From assembly GCA_002794735.1 (NCBI GenBank), contig NBAZ01000008.1, positions 1,240,001 through 1,304,000 of the forward strand: DNA of 64,000 bases. The letters are read 5' to 3'. The DNA comes from Pyrrhoderma lamaoense. Its lineage: Eukaryota > Basidiomycota > Agaricomycetes > Hymenochaetales > Hymenochaetaceae. Shown here in pieces: positions 13,459 through 23,406 of the stretch; positions within the stretch are counted from its first letter, which is position 1; the number at the start of each line of letters is the position of its first letter. The notes below the pieces were generated by a model that was given only the letters and a program-made list of their open reading frames with translations, ran no database searches and was not told where the DNA came from. The translations under genes and the position numbers were made by a program.

Positions 13459-16400
13459 ATGCCTGGCCAAGAACGTGGTGTGAGACGAATAAATGCTAAT
13501 GCATCGTATGTCTTCTTCTTCTTTTTCGGAATCAAAAAATTGAAAGCTTATAATGCTTGTATGGTAAGCAGCATAGCCAATTCCGAATCAAGCCAACTCC
13601 TCGATTTCGCGCTAAATGGAAGTCCAGGAACAAAGCTAAGGAATGCTCAGGTTGTTCCGGACATAAAGGCATCTGCTTCCCGTAAACAGGACGCCGAGAG
13701 CCAGTCTACCGTATCTATACCAACACGATATCTTCGTGGCCCGATGCACGCTCAGGATCAATCACATTCCGCTGATTCTCATGCTATATTCGACGAGAAG
13801 ACAACCCACCAAGTGGGATCGGATATACAACTTGTAACACGAGTAGTCCCGCAATTGAGTAGAATAATGGGGCCACCTGTAGCACAGAAGGAAACCTCAA
13901 ACCGTGATGCTTTAGTGAATACTTCATCTTTACCAATTTCTTCTAGTGGTTTGACCGTCCTACAGGATGCGAAACTGGGCGCTGCTTCTACTAGGCAATT
14001 CAAAGTCCCATTTGACGATTCGAGCCGAGGCTCAATACAAAACGTACGCTCTGATAAACCGAGAGCTTCTAGTTATCCCGTGGATGAGTCTCAAGAGAAA
14101 TCCGTTTCTAGCCAAGCTTCGAGATATTCTCTCTCAACCACTAGCTTTGGAGATAGGATCCTGATTGGCTACTCTGATAGTAGTGGCCCATCTCAGGACT
14201 CTCTTAATCCTCTCAACAGTCAATTAGAAACTCAGAATGCAGGGAGTTCTAATGACTCATGTAGTGGACCAACCCAGTTAGTGACACAGTCACTTGATGA
14301 TGGGAAACAGGACGTTAGTCAAGTCCTAGAAAATGGGGTAAATGTCGATAATCCAGAGATAACACACAAAGCCCTGGCAGCAATCTCAAATCCACGATCT
14401 CTATTCTCATTGATGGCGCCAGAAAAACGATACAAATACTATCTCAACTCACGGAAGGGACAGAATGAGGGTCTCCAGCTGGCGGACGTCAGCCAGATGG
14501 CAACGATTGGTTCATTCGAAATTAATGAATCAATTGATTTACGTGCTTCGTCCCCTGTTGATTGCGAATCTCCAAAGCTCGATGACAAAGAAGAAATAGT
14601 GCAGGATTCTTTGTCGTTCGAAACTAGTTACGAGTTGTCCCTGCTAAGGCCCACTCGACGATCCTGTGATGAAGTTATCCTACCTTCCGAGTCTGACGCT
14701 GCTGATGGAAGTAGAGACTTCGATGAAATAGAGGATAGTGCCCTGACAGGCCTGCCGCAAAAGGTACTGATTAATACTCTCGTATCATACACCCATCTCA
14801 CAAATTTAATTTCTCAGCCAAACATGGAGTCCGAAGTTAAAGAGCCGCGTAATAAATCACCTAGCAAGGTTGCCAGTAGACCGTCTAGCAAGCAATCAAT
14901 CAAATCGAATACCTATCAAGCTGAATCAGGTGGTTTGGAAAATCGGGTAAAAAAGACAAGCAAATTGAGTGCTGGTCCTTCTAAAGTATATCCCCATCCT
15001 TCCAACCAGGACGATCTTCCAGCAACAAGAAAGCCTATATCTCGGCAAGAGCCGGCACAAATCACAAAAAGTGTATCAAAAAACTCCAAGGGAAAGACTC
15101 GTAAAGAAGTCTTAGAGCCTGCAAAGGACCAAAATTCATGTCCTGTGACTCCCACTACTGGTCTGAGCTACAGGACTGCGAAATCGGGGAGAGTTCACCA
15201 AGTATTCCTCTTGCTCATCTTCATGCTCAACGCATGGAAGAAGAAGAAACGGAAATCGCAGAAGACGAGCAGATGGATGTAGATGTACTAACTCCTGAGC
15301 CAGCCTCTGAGCTTGAGTTGGAACTAGAACCAAAACCTCGGTCTCGTAAAAGGAAGCATGCTGGCGGGGAGACAAAGAAAAATTCAAAGACTAAGGTCTC
15401 TCCTTCTCCTCGCAAGGGTAGTGGACGTAGCCAGACAGCCTTTGAACGACCACCTTCAAAGCGGTCACGAACATCTCCTACGTCCAAAACTGGAAATGTT
15501 ATTGCAAGATTTGGTGCTGGAGTTGGGACACAGATATTCGCCCCATTCAAATCCGACAATTTTTACTATGGTGCTGAAGTACAGCAGATAGTCAACGAAC
15601 AACGAGCACATATCAAATTCTTTGACGACCTTGAAGATAACAGTTCATGGATTCGAAACCTTAGAAAGTTCCAGCTGAAAGTTGATGATACAATAACTCT
15701 GCTGAACAACAAACGTGCTACGGTCGTTGATGATAGCCGATGGGCCACTGATAATGAAGTTACAGCTGTGTATTATGAAGATGACGAAGAAGTATCGGTC
15801 ACCATTAATGCGAGGGACGTCCGAATAGCCGCAAGAACCATTCAATCTCAATGGAAAGATAGATGTATTGAGCTATCAGAAATTGTTCCAGCAGTACAAC
15901 GTAAGCTCTCACGCGAAATGCTTTCTCCATCAAAGCTTTCTATGATGAGTACGCAATCCGTTAGTAAGCCTTTAGCAGGATATGCCGTGGTAGTCACGCT
16001 TGGGCCAAGACAGGGTAATTCTGCAATTTCCGAGAAAGAGCAATATCAAAAGATAGTGAAATCAAATGGTGGTACAGTCTTGAATGACTGGACGGATATA
16101 TATTCTATGCAAGGAAAGCATACATATACAAACAAGCGATTCGTGTTGACTCGGGAGGACGTAAAGTTTGCACCAAAGGATAAAAATCTCATTGAGACAT
16201 CCGAAAGGGTATTCCTCGTTTCCGACATCCATAACCAGAAGTCAAGGTATCTGATAGCTTTGGCTTTGGGTATCCCCTGTGTTTCTTTAGAATGGCTAGA
16301 TGCTTTACTTCGCGGAGAAGAAGAGCCCTGGACTCGTCATTTACTTGCTGCTGGTTACTCGGAATTTCTCGGTGCCTCAATGTCGCAACTTGTTGATCTC

Positions 16401-16811
16401 AACTGGGGTGAAAGTATAGAACATATGACTGAGATCATGGAGAACAGTACTCCTCTCAAACTGCTCTCTGGTAAATCTGTTATTTGTATCGGGAAAGACA
16501 CCTTCCCAGATCCACCCAAAAAGGTTCGTCCATTCTATTAATGATGCTTGCCTTATACTTACCCTATTTTATCTATGTAGAACAACAAAGATGCACAGGA
16601 AGCACGTCGCTCTGTTCCACGTATCATTATCGCAATGGGAGCAGAGCGCGTTGAAGCCGTTGTAGACGCGGACCACGCTTCTGATCGCAGTCTAAATAAT
16701 TATGACTATATTGTTACGGATAGGCCGGACGAATCAGATCCACGTTATGTCAATGTCGACTGGATCAAACAGTGTTTGATTGCTGGGAGGCTACTGGAGA
16801 TGCCAAATTAA
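13459..16811 (+). CDS. crb2: Crb2/Rad9/53BP1-like DNA-damage checkpoint adaptor (Tudor + tandem BRCT)
   Basis: Mediator that binds modified histones at DNA breaks and relays signals to the checkpoint kinases. The ATG at 13459 starts MPGQERGVRRINANA; an intron at 13506-13571 joins to IANSESSQLLDF. Exon 2 runs to 16523 and exon 3 is 16581-16811. The first roughly 550 residues are disordered with many Ser-Gln/Thr-Gln kinase-type sites (for example SSQ, TQ). A Tudor-like region follows (RFGAGVGTQIFAPF, FYYGAEV, then KVDDTITLLNNKRATVV). Next come BRCT1 (PLAGYAVVVTLG to CVSLEWLDALL) and BRCT2 (LLSGKSVICIGKD to YVNVDWIKQCLIAGRLLEM). One frame break lies at a GGGG run (15186-15189): adding one G joins AKSG to ESSPSIPL. 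The predicted length is about 1,076 residues. Confidence 0.88.
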
Positions 16812-17163
16812 TAGGCTAGAGGAGGATTTGTAATAACATCTGGATTTTTCTTATTTTTTGTATCTTTTTATATGTATATTGTCCCCATATTTTGACGGTG
16901 ATCTCAATTTTTCTATTATTCTTGGAATTAATTGCTTTGTTTCTTGTTATCTTGCCGCCTCAACGATCCCGTACATCTATGTAGCACACCGTTTCATCTT
17001 GACACCTCTTATCCTGTACATTTGATAGTAGCAAATATGAAGTAGTTTGATAGCATTAATAGGGTTACTGCAGAAGAAACTTACAATCAGTCTACACAAC
17101 TGTTTTAAGAAGTATAAGAATGAGAAAGATATTAAGATACACATGCTCGATAAGTTATTGCGA

Positions 17164-18429
17164 TTAATATCTCCGCCTTCCAGGTGACCGCGAGCGCTCA
17201 CGTTCCCGACGTCTGTTTCCATTAGACATACCGTTAGAAAACTGACCAATCATGACGAAATGTTAACTTACTCATGGCGTGATGAATGTCTCTCTCTTTC
17301 ATATCCACGGTCCCTGTCCCTGTCCCTGTAGTCATCACGCGAAGAACGGAAATCACGTTCTCCAGGACGAGGTGGGCCCATAGAAGAAGATGATGGCGGT
17401 GGAGGTGCAAGCTTACGTTGCTCTCGCTCCTCTTTGAATTTCTGTAACATATTACGCAGCTCGTGGTAGCCAAGGTGCATCTTTGTCAATAAGGTCAGAA
17501 GAGATTCATTCATAAGGGTGTAAGTACGTATACAGACCTTTCCACCGAAGTGATCAGCAAGACGTCTATCTGAGTCAAGAACCGACAAATATGCACCACA
17601 GACGTCGCAGACACGTAGTTTCTGGTGACCTGACGCTCCTGACGTATCTGTCAATTGTTGTAACTCCCTCTAAAAGTTGAATATTATCAGACATGTATCA
17701 GCTCTCTCAGCTACAGCCAAGTCCATACCTCTTTGTCAGCCTTTTCACTCTTAAGAGCTTCGATGGCTGCCATTTCCCTCATAGACTCATCAACTTTTCC
17801 TTGTTCCCCGAATTGCTCAATCTTCTCCGTTCCTCCTTGGATAGCTAATTCAATTTCCGCAATTTCCCTCATCTAGAAGCCATCATTTCATCCCGAAAGT
17901 TAGAGACAGTAGACAGCCCACAAGGAACATATATATGATGTTACTCACCAAATTGGTTGTCTTTGCGTTCTCCTCAGGAGTCTTCTCCAACCGTCTATGA
18001 GCCGTCCTTATTCGCCTATCGCAACCATCCACGAATTCAAATATATTGTTTTCATATTCACTTTGGAATCTTGCGAAGATTGGGTCGTTCGGGTTAGCTT
18101 CTTTTGCTTGGTTGAACTCCGTTTTCAGACGTTCCATATGGGATTTTGGGCATGCACCAAGATCCATTTTCTTCGATATTGTCAGAGTATATAAAGCAGA
18201 TATATACAGCCGTGTACTTACCGTATTAGTGAACAAGATATGTGGACAGATGCCGCATAGGAAATTCCGGCAGACCTTCTCATCCTGCCAGTGCAAATTA
18301 GCATTCGCTACACCCATGGCCTCTGGCCCCATCATTTGCTATTATTTCTGTCAGTCTAAAAGTAATTCCATTCATTTCGTTTCTTATTACCTCTAAGAGC
18401 TTGCGTTGCATTTCAGCGAGTCGCCCCAT
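17164..18429 (-). CDS. LUC7: U1 snRNP-associated splicing factor LUC7
   Basis: Component of the U1 snRNP that helps choose 5' splice sites. The minus-strand ATG at 18429 starts MGRLAEMQRKLLE; several short introns follow. The first zinc finger (CCCH type) is seen as VCRNFLCGICPHILFTNT joined to KMDLGACPKSH. A coiled region with REIAEIELAIQ and MREMAAIEALKSEKADKE comes next. The second zinc finger is LRVCDVCGAYLSVLDSD, then DHFGGK joined to MHLGYHELR. The C-terminus is proline-rich, then Arg/Asp/Ser-rich, ending RRERERSRSPGRRRY. An intron (about 17235-17270) separates the last RS exon. No frame break was noticed. It converges with the Crb2-like gene. Confidence 0.93.
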
Positions 18430-18716
18430 GCTTGATTATGATCTTGGAAGTAAATAGAACAAAGGTGTTAACAACGAGTATAACACACAATAATTGAACA
18501 TGAGTGTATTGTAATACACTGCTGACTAAGAATCTTATGCCTTTGCACATGCCTCGCCATTTTCCAATTTTGAGTTTCACACCTTTTCATGCAACAGTCA
18601 GCAGTGAACTGTAAATGTTCATTGGTGTTGTTTGTTTGAGAAAAGTATCACTAATACATGCTTATACGTAAAACCACTGTCTGATTTAGCTCTTCTCATT
18701 ACTGGATACCCATTCC

Positions 18717-19708
18717 TCAAATTATGAGTATTCCCCCATCAACTTCGATACGCTTGCCAGTGATGTATGAACACCTAGAATCATCAGTCAGTTACGATAA
18801 ACAAGGAGAACTATGATCTAGTGTTATGGCATACTTCATCAAGAAGAGATATGCCTCAGCTATCTCCTCAGGAGTTCCAATATGCTTCACGGGAAGCTTC
18901 TCTGTCTGTTCTTTAAGCATATTCTCTACAATGGCCGGTGGGAAGCTATCTAAAAGCTTTTGATGATATAATTAGTAAGTATATAGCCTCACAAAACTCT
19001 AAAAATACATACCTCAGTTTTTACGAGACCGGGAGAAACAGAGTTAACACGAAGAGGTGCAAGATCGAGAGCTAGCCCTCTAGTGAAAGCATCTATAGCT
19101 CCTGCGGCACATATACCAAGAGCCAAACCGGGAAATGGCTTGGAGAAACCAGATCCTAATATATATGTTTGTATATCATGATATAAATGACTTGAAGGCA
19201 AAATGGCTTGCTCACCACCAGTCAAAGTTATGGATCCTCCTTCACGAAACTTCAAGTTCTGAGCAGCATGTACCGCCCCCCAAAATCTGACATCGAATAT
19301 TCCTATCAAGCATATCAATCATCAATGTCATCCCTTTTCATATTGATAGCGGTAAAAACCTTTGGAGTCTTCTATGTTCCTTGCCTTGAAATCGGGTTGG
19401 AAGAAGCCCTTGCCATTAAAGCTGCCAGCCGTCCACACAAAGTGATCGATTTCGCCGATTCCAGCTGCGAACTCTTTAATGGACTCTGGTGAGCCTCCGT
19501 CGACCACTTTACCCACTACCTTTCCCTTGAGTCCGCGACTAGAGATTTCTTTTTCAAGTCTAGATACTGCGTCCTGAACTTTTTGGGCAGACGAAGATGC
19601 AATGATAACTAGCTCCGCATGGCTGAGGAGTGACGCTTTTGCTACACCAAAGCCGATGCCTGAGGATCCACCAACAACTACAACTCTCTTTCCTTCCAAA
19701 GTAGCCAT
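18717..19708 (-). CDS. Atypical SDR, tandem copy 1
   Basis: The ATG at 19708 (MATLEGKRVVVVGGSSGIGF) is chosen because upstream in-frame codons are not ATG. The cofactor motif VVVGGSSGIGFGVAKAS, then HFVWTAG, SITLTGG and LDLAPLRVNSVSPGLVKTE define the family, and the end is GKRIEVDGGILII. At least five exons, apparently intact. The YxxxK catalytic pair is absent: the aligned segment is ALGICAAGAIDAF. It is near-identical to the copy at 21324-22313, differing by small indels such as FNGKGFFQPDF versus FDGKGYQPDF. The substrate is unknown. Confidence 0.85.
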
Positions 19709-19794
19709 TGTTATACGCAAGGGTCAGACAGATAGGCTTGAAAATGATAATTTGTCGAAGATTTCGATATGTACTACCCCCTACCAAGACTCGG

Positions 19795-19802
19795 CTTATA
19801 TA
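19795..19802 (-). promoter_or_regulatory. TATA box of SDR copy 1
   Basis: TATATAAG on the minus strand, about 90 bp upstream of the ATG, conserved in the second copy. Confidence 0.5.
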
Positions 19803-20304
19803 CTAGGGGAATTTATCATTTATTTATTAGCTTACGTTTGATGTTTATGTACACCAGAGCAGAGCTTAGTGATGAGTGAGACTTTATATTCTATCTGAAC
19901 TGACTAACAGATCAAATTGAGATACTACTGTATATCGTTCGAAATCCCGTGGCGTAAACCAAGTTTTACCCCACAACGTCTGTATTCTTCACGTTTAGGT
20001 CATTGCTCAGGAGCCGTATACATCGGACAAATCACCGTGACTACGTCATATTTCCCCTTTTTTGGTATATACATGCCGTATGTATTCGTCATCTTTGTCA
20101 TATATTAATGACTCTCCTCGACTTTATGTCCGTTCTCATCACACATAGTTTATAGCTCATGTCTTAATAAGGAAATTACGAACGCAATCCAGATTGAAAT
20201 ACGACTTTGATGTTCAGTAAACTCAAAACTCATCATTCTCAATTGGCATCTATCATATAATCAATACTTTTAGGTCTCAGCCCTTGGTTTTCAACGCAGA
20301 AATA

Positions 20305-20952
20305 CCGTACATATGCCCCTCTTATAGAATCTGCCTTTACACAACACATCACATATATTCACCACACAGAAAAATTTAGGAATATAGTTTAGCTTACTAG
20401 TAACTAGTTTGTTTAACTTTAAATCAATTTTGTAAATAAAAGTATGTTAGAAAAATACATAAAGACCAAGTGTACCCCTCTTTCAATATTTCGTCACATA
20501 GTGTCACAATACTGTATATTATTCTTTATAGTCGCGAAATTTGCTTAACTAGTACGTCTTATATTAGAATCTAGGAAAGTTGATCAATTTTGTCACTCGC
20601 TGTCACTTTCATTTCATTTTCTTGATAAGTCAATGAAAAAATTTTTGTAAAGCATAAAAATAATTATGAAGTTACTTTTGTATCTATAGATCACATATGC
20701 CAAGTTATATAGAAAGTTGATGAGAGAAACAATTTAATAATTGTAGTTTATAAATCTGTATGTTGTCCTAAATCTGTGTATATGCTAATTTTCTATTTAA
20801 TCAATATTATTTTGACGATAAATCTCACATACTCTTAATCAATTATAAAAAAAATATTTTTGTGCCAAATTTTGAATAGAGTTTATTTGTATAACGTTGA
20901 GAATATCGAGTTTGAAAGAGGGGTACACTTTGAAAGAAGGGCACATGTACGG
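20305..20952. mobile_element. MITE, 648 bp, TA target duplication (Tc1/mariner-like ends)
   Basis: AT-rich non-coding insert bounded by inverted repeats. The left end is CCGTACATATGCCCCTCTT and the right end, reverse-complemented, is CCGTACATGTGCCCTTCTT (17 of 19 match). It is flanked by TA on both sides (20303-20304 and 20953-20954). The duplicated copy of this locus has the uninterrupted site GAAATATATGG at 22907-22917, which is a paralogous empty site and proves insertion with TA duplication. A second exact 19-bp inverted repeat lies inside at 20468-20486 and 20912-20930. No transposase frame is present, so it must be non-autonomous. Confidence 0.88.
20468..20930. repeat. Inner inverted repeat within the MITE
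   Basis: AAGTGTACCCCTCTTTCAA at 20468 is the exact reverse complement of TTGAAAGAGGGGTACACTT at 20912. The inner repeat resembles the outer ends (TACCCCTCTTTC versus TGCCCTTCTTTC). This suggests duplicated sub-terminal repeats or a related element nested inside. Confidence 0.75.
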
Positions 20953-21323
20953 TATATGGATTGACACAAAAGGGTTTACCACGACCTAACTTGGTATTAG
21001 TTCCTTCCAATTTAAGTATGCAAATCAGTATCCTAATTTGGGGGTGACGAAGACTCAGTGGAACTAAATATTAATGGTTATGAGCAAGGGACATTAATTT
21101 AAAAGAGTGTATTGTAATACACTGCTGGCTAAGAATCTTATGTCCTTGCACATGTCTCGCCATTTTCCAATTTTGACTTTCACACTTTTTCATGCAACAA
21201 TCAGCGGTGAACTGTAAGTTTTCATTGGTACAGTTTGTTTATATAAGAAAAGTATCACTAATGCACGCTTATGCGTAAAACCACCATCTGATTTAGCCCT
21301 TCTCATTACTGAATAACCATTCC

Positions 21324-22313
21324 TCAAATTATGTGTAGTCCCCCATCAACTTCGATACGCTTTCCAGTGATGTATGAACACCTAGAATCATCAGTCAGTT
21401 ACGATAAACAAGGGGAGCCATGATTTAGTGTTATGACATACTTCATCAAGAAGAGATATGCCTCGGCCACCTCCTCAGGAGTTCCAATATGCTTTACGGG
21501 AAGCTTCTCTGTCTGTTCTTTAATCATATGCTCTACCGTAGCCTGTGGGAACCTATCTAATAGCTTTTCATGATATATCAGCTGAGTTTGTAATGTCACA
21601 AAACTATAAGGGTACATACCTCAGTTATTACGAGACCGGGAAAAACAGAGTTAACACGAAGAGGTGCAAGATCGAGAGCTAGCCCTCTAGTGAAAGCATC
21701 TATAGCTCCTGTGGCAGATGCACCAACAGCCAACCCGTGAATTGGCTTGTAGAAACCAGATCCTAATATATATGTATGAATATCATGATATAATTAACTT
21801 GAAGGCAAAATGGCTTGCTCACCACCAGTTAAAGTTATGGATCCTCCTTCACGAAACTTCAAGTTCTGAGCAGCATGTACCGCCCCCCAAAATCTGACAT
21901 CGAATATCCCTATAAGCAAATCAACCATCAACGTTATCCCTTTTATACTTATATCGGTAAAGACCACCTTTCGAACCCTCTATGTCCCCCACCTTGAAAT
22001 CAGGTTGGTACCCCTTGCCATCAAAGTTGCCAGCCGTCCACACAAGGTGATCGATTTCGCCGATTCCAGCTGCGAACTCTTTAATGGACTCTGGTGAGCC
22101 TCCGTCGACCACTTTACCCACTACCTTCCCCTTGAGTCCGCGACTAGAGATTTCTTTCTCAAGTCTAGATAATGCGTCCTGAACTTTTTGGGCAGACGAA
22201 GATGCAATGATAACTAGCTCCGCATGGCTGAGGAGTGACGCCTTCGCTACACCAAAGCCGATGCCTGAGGATCCACCAACAACTACAACTCTCTTTCCTT
22301 CCAAAGTAGCCAT
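21324..22313 (-). CDS. Atypical SDR, tandem copy 2
   Basis: The ATG at 22313 begins the same MATLEGKRVVVVGGSSGIGF. It has the same exon layout and motifs as copy 1, ending GGLHII at 21324. The region aligned to the catalytic YxxxK, read from the minus strand at 21690-21740, is again without Tyr/Lys. The 3' part shows most of the substitutions relative to copy 1, including a different helix (LLDRFPQATVEHMIKEQTEK versus LLDSFPPAIVENMLKEQTEK). It is probably functional at the sequence level, and no frame break was seen. Confidence 0.83.
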
Positions 22314-22399
22314 TGTTATACGCAAGGGTCAGACAGATAGGCTTGAAAATGATAATTTGTCGAAGATTTCGATATGTACTACCCCTTACCAAGTCTCGG

Positions 22400-22407
22400 C
22401 TTATATA
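22400..22407 (-). promoter_or_regulatory. TATA box of SDR copy 2
   Basis: TATATAAG on the minus strand about 90 bp upstream of the ATG, the same as in copy 1. Confidence 0.5.
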
Positions 22408-22920
22408 CTAGAGGAATTTACTATTATTTATTGGCTTACGTTTGATGTATATGTACAATTAAATAGAGCTTAGTGATGTATGAGACTTTCCGTTCTGTCT
22501 GAGCTGACTAACAGATCAGATTAAGATGTTACTGTATATCGTTCGAAATCCCGTGGCGTAAACTAAGTTCTACCCCGCAATGTCTGTATTCTTCACGTTT
22601 AGGTCATTATTCAGGGCTGATGTAGAAACGTATACATCAAATAAATCACCGTACCTACGGTATATTTCTTGCATACATGCCGTATGTCTTCGTCATCTTC
22701 ATCATATATCAATGACTCTCATCGACTCGTTGTCCGTTTTCATCACACATGGTTTATAGCTCATACCTTCACAAAGAGGAAATCCGAACGCAATCCCAGA
22801 TTGAAATACGATGTTGTGGTTCAGTAAACTCAAAACTTAAAATCTTCAATCAACATCTATCATATAAAAAATACTTTTAGGTCTCAACCTTTGGTTTTCA
22901 AAGTAGAAATATATGGCATA

Positions 22921-23406
22921 TTACAGAAAGCTTTCATGAACTTCCCGCATGTGATTATCCCATCATCTTTATTCACACGTTTGCGAAAAGAAGTGTTCTA
23001 ACTCATTCACATTATCACTATTGCAGATCCCGCTCAAGAATCTCTATTCTCTTTTGTTCAAATATCCTGGGAAAGATCACTGTGCCTTGAGAGGAGTCAT
23101 TGGAAGCGTCATCATAAATGAATGATTCAGGGTGGGCTTATGTCCTAGGAGAAGATCTTAGTCATTCTTCAAAACCCATGACAAATCCAAATTACCATAT
23201 CAAATTTATACACAAACCATTTCCTATAAACTCATAAAATAGCAATCAAGAGAACACTGCAAGGAGTGTGTAACACGACACTAACTAGTTCACCATGGAC
23301 CGTGCATTTAAATCAGGCTCAAACTTAGAGTATAACTTGAATACATTATTATTGAGCTCATATATTCCAGTGTAAGCCTAAATCTAGTCTACCGATGATA
23401 TAGAAG
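22921..23406. other. Intergenic, no gene seen
   Basis: AT-rich DNA between the end of the duplication and the 3' end of the MFS gene. No coding frame with family signature was found. Confidence 0.5.

Larger units (their letters stand above)
18501..20960. repeat. Tandem segmental duplication, copy 1 (carries SDR gene, interrupted by a MITE)
   Basis: The block starting at the near-palindrome GTGTATTGTAATACAC (18502) recurs about 2.6 kb downstream. Identity extends through the SDR gene, its promoter and about 1 kb of upstream non-coding DNA, ending near the TA site at 20303. Without the inserted element the unit is about 1.8 kb. Confidence 0.85.
21101..22920. repeat. Tandem segmental duplication, copy 2 (no MITE)
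   Basis: Second unit of the duplication, beginning at the same GTGTATTGTAATACAC and ending near 22920, where similarity to copy 1 stops. It lacks the MITE, so the insertion into copy 1 came after the duplication, or copy 2 derives from an element-free allele. Confidence 0.83.

Noticed and set aside
19936..19955. T-loop-like GTTCGAAATC, possible tRNA
   Set aside because: The flanks do not form a T stem or cloverleaf. It is repeated at 22539 only because it lies in the duplicated segment.
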